From assembly GCF_014805625.2 (NCBI RefSeq), contig NW_023998493.1, positions 1,164,082 through 1,228,081 on the forward strand: a DNA stretch of 64,000 nucleotides, given 5' to 3'. A program made the position numbers and the translations under genes. Each line of letters opens with the position of its first letter. Positions within the stretch are counted from its first letter, which is position 1. The notes beneath the pieces were generated by a model. That model ran no database searches. It was given only the letters and a program-made list of their open reading frames with translations, and was not told the origin of the DNA. Below are positions 37,335-49,427 of the stretch, piece after piece. This DNA is from Glossina fuscipes (taxonomy: Eukaryota > Arthropoda > Insecta > Diptera > Glossinidae).

Positions 37335-37470
37335 GGGTATACTAGCTTTCATATTCGCCATGTAACATCGTACTGAAAATCACTTTCATCTGTCCATCTG
37401 TCCGGCTATTATGGGTATTTTTTAAGTTGGGTCAGGTTTGAAAATGACTGCAATCCATCTGAAACATAAT
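37335..37470 (+). repeat. GTCY-core dispersed repeat, short worn copy
   Basis: GAGGGTATACTAGC is followed by CATCTGTCCATCTGTCCGGC (37389-37408). This resembles the TATA-core-GTCY order of the longer copies. The flanks have diverged beyond alignment by eye. Confidence 0.35.
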
Positions 37471-37519
37471 TGAATTCGAATTCTTAAACTCTTAACAGTT
37501 ATAGATAGAAAACTGGAGA

Positions 37520-37740
37520 TGCAATTGTACATTCTCTGTTTAAACAACGTAGATTAACACAAGAACTAACTGAATGTTTTAAATTCTACAAAGCACTATA
37601 AAATCTGTTATTAAATTATTTTCTGAGCTGATAGTCTTAACTGCTAGTGCAGTACCACTGTTTCCGTAATATATATAATCCTAGACTTTATTACTTTAAT
37701 CTAAGCAAATTATATAATAAAACAAAATTGTTAAAGACAT
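37520..37740 (+). mobile_element. Second LINE 3' end fragment
   Basis: The 3' part, ATCCTAGACTTTATTACTTT (from about 37678) followed by AAATTATATAATAA, aligns with the 3' UTR of the LINE ending at 34340 (GTCCTAGAATTTATTTCTTT, AAATTGCAATAATA). Upstream, TGATAGTCTTAACTGCTAGTGC matches CTTAGATGCTAGTGC of the retroposon at 25336. Further upstream, the plus-strand translation NVLNSTKHYKICY (about 37573-37611) resembles the terminal VLNFIK-type segment of I/Jockey ORF2 proteins. It is a short, 5'-truncated, dead copy. Confidence 0.55.
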
Positions 37741-37744
37741 CTAA

Positions 37745-39700
37745 TCAGCCCACACAACTTCTCGATCACCCATTATCATATATTAGTTTTAGATAATGAT
37801 GACAGTAGTAAAAATACGTAGTATCAACAACAATGAATTTGCTAATATTTGCACAATTGTGAAGATTGCTCAACTTCCTTATATAGATGGGTAAGATAGT
37901 TAAAACTTTCTCAGTACTTACCGTTATATTCTTTCAAAAGGATTTTAATTTTATTAGGTTATTTGACTTTTAACTGCATAAGTTATGCATATAGTTTTTG
38001 CCAGCATTGCCAGCAGAACCAATTTAAATTTGTTCCTCTGCAGACTTTTTAAAACCACTACAACTTCTTCTGGCCTAAAATTGGAAGCTGTTTAGTTTCG
38101 TCTGTTCGGAACCTCGCAAGATCGGTTTGCGATTTCATTGTTTGCTAAACTTTATATTATTTATTTCCATATTTACTATGCTTGCTTGCTTTTTGCAGCT
38201 CCAATATGCATTCAGTTCAAAGTTAAGCAACACTTTATTGATTATAGGCTTAAACTACGACATTATAGAGAAGATTGATCAGAATTAATAGGAAAGTCCA
38301 AAGTAAACAGTTTACCATATTTTCAAACTTTGGTATTAAGAAGCGAACATTAGTATAATTAATTATATATATGTAGCTACCACAAAGTGAAATTTGGACT
38401 CCCTGCAGCAGCCTAAAAATTGTGCTTGTCTCCACAACGGTGACCTACTTTGTTCTAGAGAAATAACGCAATAAGTCACGTAAGCCGCAAAAAAATCGAT
38501 TCATTGACAGTGATGTTTAGTCTGAGGCAATTTTCAAGCAATAGTTTACGCATAGTTTATATATATATATATTTTTTTTTTCCTTAACCAGCCACTCAGT
38601 AGATGCCGTCTATACGAGTAGGCACGGTAGTGATCGGGACGGTTTATGGGAAGAGTGGAGTGAAGGAAGCTAACAGTGCCTGCAAATGTTCAACTTGAAA
38701 ACGGAGAGATTAGGTACGGTAGGAGAGACAACTGCTTGTAGTTTTTTCCAGAGGCGGGCAATACGACGCGTCGCGGTAGTGTGCTGCGACGCTGAAAAAG
38801 ACGTGGTTGCTATATAAAAATGTGGCGAACTAGTCCGCCTACAATTAACAAGGAATTGCAAGTTTTTGTCTTAGATTAAAGCGAAAATATTTCACATATC
38901 GCTTGAATGTGAATACAATTCTATATGTTGAGTTTTTGAAATGTCGGTCGGACTATTTCCAAAATATAACTAGCATAGTAAAGTTAGTCTTCAATTATTC
39001 CTCTTCTGCTTTCTGCAGAGCAAATTTCGAAAGTAGTTAGATTGTTTTTATGGTTTCTCATCACGGGTGCTCCTCAATATGAACATCAGTTTTAATTTTC
39101 AGTATATCTCGTTGCAAACACATATCGAAGATATTAATTTTTCTGTTATAGTTCAGAAATAGTCATCATGGTAAGACAGGAACGGCTATTGTCTGTTACT
39201 TGTATTTCTTCTCGATCACCATCAATGGTTTTTCTGCACTTTTTGTATTACCGCAATCTCTTGGCGTGAAGACAGTAAAGTCTAAGCATTGTTTCGAACT
39301 TTTTCACGAAAACTTTGCACTTTTTATCCCTGCAAGCACCAAAAAAATAACAAGAAAGGCAAAGCTTTAAGGCGCTCGATAAAAACAAATTTAAATGATT
39401 TGCTTAAATAATAAACTTTACGAAGAAGAAATGTCATAAGAAATTTGAATGCATGGTAGCATGTAACCTCAATAGTAGAAAACGAGAATTTGTCTATGAA
39501 ATCTGTCGCAGATACAAGAGACGAATATTTTTTTATAAAATCGTAATTTTTCTTATACGTGCGGAATACTAGTCGCAGGGTATTATTATGAGTAATAGTT
39601 TCGAAAGATTCGTTGCAAACTGCATAAAATTTCTTTATTGTTTCTTTTGTTTTCCTCAATTTCTTTTAGATTTGATCTTTTTGTTTTCTTGTTTAAAAAT
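37745..39700. other. AT-rich non-coding stretch
   Basis: No gene is recognised. A relatively GC-rich patch at 38585-38870 contains the minus frame 38670-38861 (Ser/Thr/Arg-rich) with no domain I recognise. The 111-codon minus frame at 39324-39659 also has no assignable function. Confidence 0.45.
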
Positions 39701-39714
39701 AACTTTAAATCAAT

Positions 39715-39742
39715 TTTTTTGCTTTTTTCTTTACAGGTGAGT
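39715..39742 (+). promoter_or_regulatory. Candidate recursive splice site
   Basis: A long pyrimidine tract followed by TTTACAG (AG at 39735-39736) is immediately joined to GTGAGT (39737-39742). Juxtaposed strong 3' and 5' splice sites with no exon between are the defining feature of recursive splice sites that subdivide very long introns in Drosophila. An AATAAC-like word about 40 bases upstream could serve as a branch point. This is the only site in the window where I find both halves strong. It implies transcription on the plus strand. Confidence 0.5.
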
Positions 39743-39805
39743 TTTAGTGTACGTCGTGTGCACACATTCTGTCCATGTATTGTGTTTTTCCCAGGGAAAT
39801 TTTAC
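39737..39805 (+). CDS. Candidate RS-exon or cassette exon (69 nt)
   Basis: The segment is bounded upstream by the strong acceptor at 39735-39736 and downstream by the donor GTGAGTAC beginning at 39806. It is 69 nt, divisible by three, and open in the phase that starts right after CAG: VSFSVRRV...FPGKFY (23 residues, no recognised motif). Inside it, TTTTTCCCAG at 39785-39794 is a second possible acceptor that would leave an 11-nt microexon (39795-39805). The downstream donor may serve exon definition of the recursive site instead of producing a retained exon. No neighbouring exon was found, so the coding status is inference. The surrounding plus frame spans 39638-39922. Confidence 0.3.
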
Positions 39806-39809
39806 GTGA

Positions 39810-40785
39810 GTACAAAAACCAGTAACCTCATTCATATTATTACAGCCACCAAAGGAAGATACCTTAACTTCACTAAAGAATATGTTACACTTCTCCAAGT
39901 ATGCTTTAGAGGCGGTTTCTGACATATAGGTTTCTCTTGAACAAACTTATTGTTCTGAATTCTACTTAGTCCAAAGTTCGATCCAGTCCAAAATTAGATA
40001 CAGTCCAACGTCATATGTAATATGTGTCAGAATTAGTAGCAGCATAGTCGCATGAGAAAGAAAAAATGGGTGTCTAAAATAGATACTAAAACGATTCACA
40101 AATTGATGAACCTTTTTCACCATTCACGAAGCGAACTCGAACTTCAGGCATACATTAGTTAAATATTTAGGTAAAAGCTTTAAATGAACGCATATGATTG
40201 TGTGTGTAATTACAGTTCGGATTCCTGTTAGCCTCTATTTTTTCATCCTCATCAAAGAATAGTAGTTTCATCATGTCGTGATATACATACTTTTGATTGG
40301 TTTGAATTTCCTAATCAAAGTGGATTAGAAATTTTTACTTCCGTCCTTCTACACTATTTCTTACATTTCTTACGTTCTGCTTTTCGTTGGCAATCTTTAA
40401 GGGCGTAAAAATTAAGGTGAAAATTTTGCAGAACCATTAGGTGCACTTTGAACCTGTCGCTAAAAATTAAAGTTTAGAGTACGCATAACCCAACTATTAA
40501 CAGATTGAAAACGCTTTCTTTTTGAATTATGTGCAAAAGTTGACCCTATCCACAAGTGAACCCCAAGCAATACAACCAAAATCGGCCCTGAATAGTCAAA
40601 ATCATTGCCCACGTTAAAAATTTCAAAATGATTGAAAAAGTTAATACAAAGCCATTTTAAAATTGAACGCAACACTAGTCACGAAGGATCAGAAACAAAT
40701 TTGTTGTCAAAGAAATATCTTCAGCGCATCTTCTACTTGAATGAGTGAATCAGGTTAAACAAGGAAAAACGCTAAAGCGGATCAC
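39810..40785. other. AT-rich non-coding stretch
   Basis: Nothing that I can support. Confidence 0.5.
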
Positions 40786-40789
40786 TGTC

Positions 40790-40985
40790 CACCATTGAAT
40801 ACCTTGCATCAAGGCGTTATATGGGAAATGGTCGGAAAAGTGTTCTGATCTCAAAATTATCGGTAGGTAGAAAACAAAGCAAGCAGACGGACATACAAAT
40901 TTAGATCGATTCAGAATCATTTTCCGTATGATTTCCTCGATACAGTAGTGGGTGCCTTAAAGTCCCTTGTACGGCAAGTGGCGTA
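40790..40985 (-). repeat. GTCY-core dispersed repeat, minus-strand copy
   Basis: Read on the minus strand: CACTTGCCGTACAAGGGACT, then GATTCTGAATCGATCTAAATTTG and a TATGTCCGTCTGCTTGC core (about 40881-40897), then CAGAACACTTTTCCGACCATTTCCC. This is the same order as copy B at 15925-16200 (GATTCTGAATAGATCTAAGCC, GTCTGTC, CTTCGACCACTTTCC). Confidence 0.55.
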
Positions 40986-40989
40986 GGGC

Positions 40990-41715
40990 ATAAAAAGCAA
41001 TTAACTAAAGAAATTGACTAATTAAAATTAAATTATTTATCCCCTGAGACCCGATTCGATAGCAGTTTAGGAATACCTTTACAATTCAGTTTGTGGATCA
41101 ATTTTCATTGTATGTAGGTCTAATGACGTAAGGCAAGTATAAAGTCTCCTCTCAGTTTTCATTCAAAATTTTCAAGCTACAAAGTTGTAACTCTTATTAA
41201 AAGGTTTTCGCGTTCGTATTGAGTGCACAAAATTCGTTATTGACTTCAGAATAAACGTTTTTTTTTTTTATTAGTAGCTTATTACAGTTTCCTTATTGTT
41301 TTCTACCCAGTTTTTTTCTCCTTTGCATAAACCATATGGAGATTTACGATATGAATTTGAATTATATGCTGTCGCTTTAACCTGACCCTTAGTGTCCACT
41401 TAAAATGATAAAATATTGAAAATTGTTTTTTTTTCTCCAATATTAAATAAATTTGAGTACAATTTTTAAACTTTTCGTTACACTCATAAATTTCGCATTG
41501 CAACCAGATTTTTATCAATTTTGTGAGAAACGTATTTATTGAAGAATGGTTGCTACAGCGAAATGGTGGTCTAATGATTTCTTACTATATACAGATTGTC
41601 GGCATAAGTTTAAAAGAAATTTCCGAAATTTCGCCCATGTAACTTGAAAAATTACTTTCCGTTAATATTACAAAAGTTATATGGATTGTTTATTAATTTA
41701 ATTTAAGGAGTTCTT

Positions 41716-41748
<33 letters not shown>

Positions 41749-44495
41749 GCTCTCTCTCTCTCGCTCTCCCTCTCTCTCTCTCTCTCTTTCCCACAATATT
41801 TCGTTATCATGTTCAATACTTTTTTGCCTGTCAACTGGCTTTTGAACTAATGAAGTTTAAAGTTGTCTCGCATTGGAGTTCATATTTATGAACAATTGTT
41901 TTTAAAGCTGTGTTCAGTAGAAAGAAATCCCTATTTCCGTTAACGAGAAGTTCGGATACTCGTCATATGAAAGGTTTGTTAATTGTAGGAGAACGATTGC
42001 CTCCTTCGTAATTGTTTTCACTTTCAAATTTATCGATCTTGCTTCAGTTTTGTTTTTTTTTTTTGCCTGTATATGTATTGAGAAGTGGATCCAATCTGAG
42101 AAACTATGCTCAGAAATGATATGTAAGGCCATCTTTGTGTTATTAGGAATTTGAGAAATGGACAGCGAAGTAGTGGACACAAATATCCCAAAATATGCAC
42201 TTTAGGTGGCTTTTGTATTTAATAAGAACCTATATGGGCAACTGCAGCTGCAGACAAAGCCTTCAGGTTCAAGGTCTTAAGAAACACTATTTAGAAAACA
42301 AGCAGCTGAGAAGAAACAGAAATACTGTTGAGTAAAATGCAGTTTAGAAGTAGGAGAAAATAAAAAATGTAGAGATTACATGATAATGTTTACTTCATAT
42401 TATATGTAGCAGGAGTTTACAGAGAGCTATAAAGACGTAGGGTTTGGTTAAGAAACCGGCCCTAATAAAAACACATCACGAAATTTTATAAAGCTTTTCA
42501 TGTTATATCGGAATACTTCGAGGAAAGTGAATTTGAAGAAAGTAAGCTGAGAGCTAAAGATTATCGCTAGCATTTCCGATTTGAGTACGGCTAACTGGGT
42601 CAATACTGGTCAAACCGGCAGTTGCACATAGTGAATGGTAAAGATAATTATTATTATCTGCTGCAAGTGTTTATATAGACTGACAAACGGGTACAATAAA
42701 TGAATTAGCGAAAAGTAAACGAAATTACTTCTGAGTCGAATAGCTTTAAGTACGACAGAATAATTCCTCTCTTATAATTTATACTTGAAGCCAAAACGAC
42801 CATAAATGAATTTACGATTCATAAACTAAGATCATAAGATCAATTAAACGCAACCACATTGATCTTTGCTTAAAATTGAAGCTTAAGTAAATAAACAAAT
42901 GGTTTTTTACCAAGTGATTAAAGAAGACTTTTAAGAAAAATTAAAAGACTGAGCAGAGGAACGAAAATAAACACTAGCATCAATATAAATATATATATAT
43001 ATATATACAAATAAATGTATTTATTTATTGTCTGTATATTTTGTAAATAAATTTACAAAGTATGGATTTAAAGGCTGCCTGCTACACAAACGAGAAGAAC
43101 TCATTAAATTCTTTAATAATAAGTGAAGACAATACGTCTTCATGATACGACAGAGATCAAAGGCAATTCTTTTATAAGAAAAACATTTGTTTATATGCAA
43201 GTATTGTATAACTATTATACCTTTCTTTAGGCAAATTTAGTAAAGAAGAAACGAAGTTTTAAGAACATTTTCTCTTAGGAATAAAACGAAAGAAAGAAAA
43301 TCTTTTTTATTTTATGAAGACGTATATAGAAAGTGCACACGATGAACTTGAGAAACGTCTTAGAAAAGTTGTAATAAAATTTTATGGTTTTATTAGATTA
43401 GATAGATGTTTTTTCACAGTACTTATTAAAAGAAGACGAGTTATACAAAACGAGTGTGAATTACAAACATATTACAAATTTTCGTCACAACTTTGTTCTT
43501 TTCTTATTAAACATTTTACAGTACATGGCTTACAAACCATGAATAATTGGGCCATTACTCGATTTATGATTCGAAGAAAATTTTTTGACCTGAACTAATT
43601 CTGAATTAAAAATAATTCTACGAAAGGTATTCGGTTTAAGTGAAACCAAACTAATAATAATAATAATAACAATTTCTAAAAGGCTTAAAGCAACCGCAGA
43701 TAATAAAGCTTAACGTGCACAAAAGAAAAAAAAAAAAGCCACAACCGAATAATTTTATTTGGTTGAGATCGAATCCTCTAACACCTACCCCTTTAACAGA
43801 CTGGCTAACTACACACTACAGTTGTAATATGTTGTGCAAGCGTAACTGTCAGAAGCCAGAAGCTCGTTTCCTCAAGAGACTGATGGAGACAATTGAGAGA
43901 TGAATAATATTTTAGGCAATTTTTTGATTGGTGTCTGGCAATTGATAACATATTTAGTCTTATATTTCGGACGTGGCAATTTTGCGACCATTATAGAATG
44001 CATTGCCCTGAAAGTCAGAATAATTTCGCATTCAATTTTTTAAAGCTTTCGCAAGATTTTATTCGAAAATATATTCGAAAATTGCGTTTTCTTGTGTTTA
44101 AGCGGATCACCCTTTTTTCGTTACATTTACAGAATGAAAGTCTTGCCATTTTCCTCTTTTCATTGGGGGGATCAGAAGGTGAAATATGTGCCCTTAATGA
44201 AAAACCGAACAGTGAAGCTGAATACATTTTTTTTTGGCTGCATTACATGGGCTGCTTTAAATCTCTCTACGCCCCTTATTCTAAACAATTAATGCAACAA
44301 ATATTGCGAGTCAAACAAAAATGGAAGGTTTGCTTCATATTTACGGAAACGATTCTGTGAAAAATGGCTAAAATGCAGATAAAGATCGAGAACGTGGAAA
44401 TAACTATAGAAGTTTGAAAATCCACAAGCCCGTCCATTATTAAGTAAAAGAGCATAACTGACATTAGTGGGTAGTATTATCTATAGCAAAAAAAA
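40990..44495. other. AT-rich non-coding stretch with unassigned frames
   Basis: A long (CT)n tract lies at 41720-41790. The plus frames at 43314-43598 (94 codons) and 43998-44360 (120 codons) are mostly basic or aromatic and AT-rich, with no domain I recognise. A minus frame covers part of the second. I do not call them genes. Confidence 0.45.
41720..41790. repeat. Long (CT)n / (GA)n tract
   Basis: About 70 bp of nearly pure CT with GC interruptions. The GA strand offers many GAGAG words, the binding motif of GAGA-factor-type proteins in flies. Regulatory use is only a possibility. Confidence 0.85.
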
Positions 44496-44499
44496 AAAA

Positions 44500-44640
44500 A
44501 AAAAAAGAAAGAAAAAACAGCGGACAGATGGACATATCTAATTTAATCGTAGGAGTGCAATCTGCCACTAAAGGAAATTTGTACAAACGTTATGACAAAA
44601 TCAGTGCACTGTCTTCTTTGGGTTGGTGGATGTAAAAAAG
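44500..44640 (-). repeat. GTCY-core repeat, worn minus-strand fragment
   Basis: On the minus strand AGATATGTCCATCTGTCCGC (44521-44540) carries the GTCY core. A similar minus-strand core, TATGTCCACCTTTCCGTCCTC, lies at about 46539-46559. Both are too decayed to delimit. The 112-codon minus frame at 44543-44881 begins beside this fragment and shows no domain. Confidence 0.3.
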
Positions 44641-44644
44641 CTAC

Positions 44645-47600
44645 CATTAACAAGATCAAGTGCATAAGGTCTGTGATCTCAATGTTGACACTCATAACAT
44701 TTTGAAAAAATTTCATTTTAATGTTTTGTTTTTGTTTATGTGAGTCTTTCGGCTTTTTATGTTCCTTTATAGCTTTATAAACCGCACAAGTACAGACATG
44801 AACCTCCACTCGCGCATTCATAGAGGAACGGAAAGAGTTCATAGCAGGCTGACGGGTGTTGTTTGAGTTTCTCAAACTCAAAAGTCGTGATTTACGTTTA
44901 AATTGAAAAAAATAACTCTTTCTTTAGTATTTCTTTTGTATTTTTAATGGTAATTTGCGAAAAATATAAGACTGCATGTATATAAGTGGTATTGTTAGAG
45001 ATTTTATAAAATGAGAGGAAAGATGAAAAAATGTCTTTTTTTTTCTTTTTTTGTTTTTGTAAAAGTGATAAAAATATTGAAACTCTTAGTAAAAATTTCT
45101 TTTGAGTTAAAAAAAAAAAAACTAATACTAGGGAAAGAAAGCTTGCGTTTAAATGAATAAATAACAACAAAGAAAAGGTTTTATTTGCTTTGAAACAAAT
45201 CTCTGCCTATATATACATGTGATCGACTACTTGGAACGCGAGATTTCAAGCACTTTTCGAAGATTATGAATCATTTTATAAGGCACGCGAATATGCATAA
45301 AAAAAGAAAAAATATTATTTACGTACAAGCATAAAAGTATGTAAACAATAGAAATGGAATCTCATGAGTGCACGTTTGCCTCTTATTCCAAGACAGTTTG
45401 GGAAAGGTACAAACGTTTTTCAAAGGGTGCTTCATTTTCGTTAACTTTAAGCGTAATTCTTAAGGCATGTTAAATAAAATTCTCTCGAGCTTTTCATTTC
45501 ATAACGTTTCCGTTCCAAAGTCAAGAGCATACTGACAAAAATTTAGCAAAGTTTATTTTATAGGTCCCTTAACAACTTGCTTCAATGAGAACTTTTCGCA
45601 GATCGCTTGCTTTTTGGAGCTTCCATATAATTTTAATTGTTCGCCATTATCATCGTCTTTTATACATATATATGTATATATATATATCTATATTTTACCG
45701 ATCATTTAGAGCATGTCCTCTGCAAGCGAAGGCAAGCTGGTTATTAGGATGCTTAGGTAGAGAAGGAAGGAAGGAAAGAGTAAGCTTTGTGCCTATTCGT
45801 GAAAAGTGTATAGTGTAGTTCAAAAGCCAGCAGTCGCGGTAAAGTATTCCGCTTATACGGCCAACTTCAAGATGGATAGTTGAGAACATTAAGAAAACCG
45901 AGCACCCCTTGGTTTTTTTTTTTTGCCTGCGTATCTCTGCTGAACACTCACCTTAGCGCAGCACTGCTGGCATTACGCCGACGCTGCAAAAATGGAGGGT
46001 TTCATACACACTCTCATCTCTAAAGAGCATCGGAACCGTGTATATGGTCGAGAGTCTTCAGTCAGACAAGAGCTTGAAACTGCTGCCTTTACAAGAAATT
46101 TGTATTTTAATTAACTTAAAATATGAAAGGTATATTGTAGCCTTTCTCTAGAAGTAGACTTATTTATAGCGCCATTCACGTAGTAGAAGCTTTATAACTG
46201 ACAGTCTGGGAAAGACATAGTAGCAATCATTTCAACGTAGATTGTTGTGAGAATATGTAGATAGTAAGAAAAAATCTTATCTCAACACTTCTGCAAAAAT
46301 TTGTAAAACTTATGCATATATATAGTTCTACGTACTTGTGGACCGACCTTTTGACTGATGCAGATAACCTTCGATGCTGTCAATTTTAATAAAAAAAATT
46401 GAAGTCGATCATCAGGTTGTACTCTAAAAAAAATTTTTTTTTTCTTGACTATATAACAGTACTTATTCTTGGTTAATCAATAACCTAATTCAGGCGAAAG
46501 TTAAAGATTAGATAAATTTTTAACAGATGGATTTACGAGAGGACGGAAAGGTGGACATACCTAATTCGGCAATTCGCTACAGCGCTACAGAGCTACATGA
46601 TGCAAAGAAACCTATATCACAACGTGGGAATTTACAGTCTACTGGGCAATTCCAATCATATACATATACTACATTTATCTCTTGTTTTCTCTAATTCCAC
46701 TGACAGTGGTAGAGTTGAACGGAAAAATTTTTTAGAGATAGGTCAAAACGCTATGCTACTTAAACGAGACTCAACACGTCAGGAAGACTTGCGGTCCAAA
46801 CATCAAGAGGGCCAGAGTAACAAGGGACATTTGATTTGCACGAGTATAATGAATCATTTTTCGATGAAAATTAACTTAACTCTACTCTATTTGCCTCAAA
46901 GTTCATATGAAGTTAATCAAAAATGTCTATCGGTAGATCATGTAGGTGTACGTGTCATATTTGTATTATAAGCGTGCATAGGCTTCTTGCTGCTTCTTTT
47001 CAAATAACACGACTTTTGACAAGATAAATAAAAAAAAAAAAAAAGAGTTTATAAATGTCAAAGTCATTTGAACGATTCATTAAAGCCTTTGAAAGACATA
47101 TTAAAACCCGATACTTGCTTACTACGTCAGCCGTAAAGGGTGTGATGAATAAAGCACAAACGGCTTAATTATTATGAAATTACAATATAAGAAAATACAT
47201 ATATACATACAAAAAAAAAAAAAAATAAATAAATAAATAAATAAATGAAAACATAAATAACCAGTTAGACGTAAATAACAGGCAAGCATTGATTTGAATG
47301 GAAAAACGTGCCATCAACTCTAAATCTTTAATTTATGTATTCCAAGCATTAAAGTAACACGAAATTCTTATAAATTTTCAATTTTACAAGGAAATTAAAG
47401 TTCGAATAACATGATTGCATTTAAATGAGTGTAGCAACAACAAGAACCCCACACAATTGTTATTTATATAATTGATGACCACAATTACAAATTCACGTAT
47501 ACTTTTTTATTGTAAAATATTCTAAAAGTCAGGGTTACTTAGTATAAATAACATGTTTGCAGTTATGTAGAGTATTACGAATTCACATTTTGCTGTGAAT

Positions 47601-47845
47601 ACGTTTAAGGCTTTCTTGTCAAAGAATAGAGTTAATGGTTTATATAACTATTTTATTTGTCTATGTTTTAATGGCGCCTTGATAAACTGTTCTTTACTGG
47701 ACTTTGAACTAGATTAAAATATATCAGCTGCAGCATAACAATGAATTATCGGTAGCAAAGAATGGCAAGAAAGAACGTAAAATTAAGATTTAGATGGCTA
47801 TCCATTTTATCATTCCCGTAAATGAGCACAAATGAAACACATTTC
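44645..47845. other. Non-coding stretch
   Basis: No gene is recognised. The 124-codon plus frame at 46597-46971 has ordinary composition but no domain and no splice or promoter context. Sequence at 45925-46090 is less AT-rich and carries a TATA-like word near 46041 and a TTCAGTCAG initiator-like word near 46058. The spacing is about 20 bp, too short for a standard core promoter. An (AAAT)n tract occurs at 47224-47246. Confidence 0.45.
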
Positions 47846-47869
47846 TGATTGAGATTTGGATCAATTATT

Positions 47870-48610
47870 TTTTTTTTATTATTATTAGTTTTTGGCTGGT
47901 CTGCACAAAGCGGACAGCAGCTCGTCCATAACTTGGCAGATGTTCGTTTTCGGAGCTTCAATAGTCTGACGCGCGATCCTTTCCCTAATCCCCTAAAAAA
48001 GAACTTAGCTATGAGAAATCATATGATTTTGGCGAGCAATATATACTCAAACGTGAAGCTCAACAATATCAAAAGGAGGCGTGTTTTTTGGTTTCTGGCA
48101 CCGTTTGGTTGAAATCACATTTTTCGCGTCCGCATCTTCAGTTACACGTCAAAAAGAATTGGTAATCATTTGGTTGCAGAGAGCAGAATGAGCCGTTTTG
48201 CACACCAAACATTGATTTTATGGGAATGCAACGATTTTTCAACGGTATTTTGCTTGACATATCCACCGAGCAAAAAATGTATCTCACCAAGAAAGAAAAT
48301 TCGATGCTATTGTTCGAGCACCGAACTACCATCTCTCCTATGCATTTAATGTTCACTCGGCTTCGGTTCTTCTGTTAGCTGAATTTTTTGAGGATAGAGA
48401 TGCAAATGCAAAAGCCCAAAAGCTATGTTTGGTTGAGGATGTGTTTCGATTACGTGTGAGCCTTAACAAGTCCGTTACAGAACCGTTTTCTTCAGATTTC
48501 TTCACCTTTCATCCTATGGTGCGTCCAAATATCGACCACGATCTGCTTGTAATGCCCAAAACGTATCTACCACAGATTCAACATTTTTGTGATAAATTGT
48601 TGCTATTTTG
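47870..48610 (-). pseudogene. Mariner-like transposase remnant, all motif regions traceable
   Basis: Minus-strand motifs in order from 48610 downwards: NVESVVDTFWALQADRGRY (about 48530-48590), matching the first helix-turn-helix (DUF4817 type); GSVTDLLRL (about 48462-48488), matching the GSV.D linker; IHFLLGGYVKQN (48247-48285), matching DEAHF-L-GYVNKQN; NVWCA (48199-48216), matching VTVWCA; FQPNGA (48098-48115), matching FQQDGA; SYDFS and SSFLGD (about 47987-48025), matching SCDLTPLDFFLWG; and ERIARQTIEAPKT...QVMDE (about 47915-47985), matching the C-terminal ERI...VMD helix. The first catalytic Asp is replaced (LGEIHF for SDEAHF) and the second is Asn (PNG for QDG). Several stops, frameshifts and deletions are present. 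The plus frames at 47849-48112 and 48429-48611 are antisense shadows. Confidence 0.8.
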
Positions 48611-48849
48611 ACATGTTGATCGGTTGTTAAACGATTCATATTGTAAAATGTAAGAAGGGGTTGACAAATCGAGACCAACTCTATATTTATTCAAGCTAGG
48701 CAAGGGAACGGGAGATTGTGGAAATATAAAATATATGTACGAGCCTTGAATTTAGTGCGAATTAAATGTTAAATATTATAATCATTTTGACGTATATATT
48801 TTACTTCATCATCTCATCAATGAAAGTGAGAAGTGTAAATGAGCCGTTT

Positions 48850-48990
48850 ATTTTAAAAGTGGGTCAAGTCTATTTTTAAATTTTTTGTGAAATCTCCACA
48901 GTCGTAAAAATGGAGATAAGACACTGAAACTTGGCACAAATATCCCTTCATCGATTAAGAAAACGGAGTGTGTGTGTGCGTGGAGTATAA
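48850..48990 (+). repeat. Dispersed repeat pair, copy 2 (CACAGTC family)
   Basis: Partner of 32470-32620. It holds GAAATCTCCACAGTCGTAA, GATAAGACACTGAAACTTGG and CATCGATTAAGAAAACGG in the shared order, followed by a short (GT)n run at 48968-48981. Confidence 0.45.
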
Positions 48991-49427
48991 TCCTTGTATT
49001 GAAGATAGAAAATTAAACAGGATCAAACGGACGTGTTTGACAGTTCTGGTGTTAAAGATTTGCATTTCGACTAATTTTAAATTATTGGTAGACAGTAGCG
49101 GACACATTTTCTGCATTTTTTATTAGATATTATAAATCTGTTACGTCAGATAATGTAAGTTTATTATACAGAAAAGCGTTTCTAGTGCTGGCTAAAAAAT
49201 ATAAAGTGTTTCTAAATAGTTAATGGATTTGTCTCACTTTCGTTATTAATGAATTATTATAATCACTATTTAGAACTATAATACTTCGGTTATCTCTATT
49301 CTTCACAATTACGATCGTCTGGTAAGAATGCATGCGCTGGCAATAAAAATTTGTGAGCAATGACAATTATTTCATTGCCACTGGACTGAGCAACATAACG
49401 TTTTCATTTTGCATTATGGCGCACATA

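Noticed and set aside
46035..46080. TATA-like and initiator-like words as a core promoter
   Set aside because: Spacing of about 20 bp is too short, and no transcript or frame follows.
47849..48112. Plus frame with a signal-peptide-like N-terminus (FFLLLLVFGWS)
   Set aside because: It is antisense to a mariner-like transposase remnant whose minus-strand motifs are clear.
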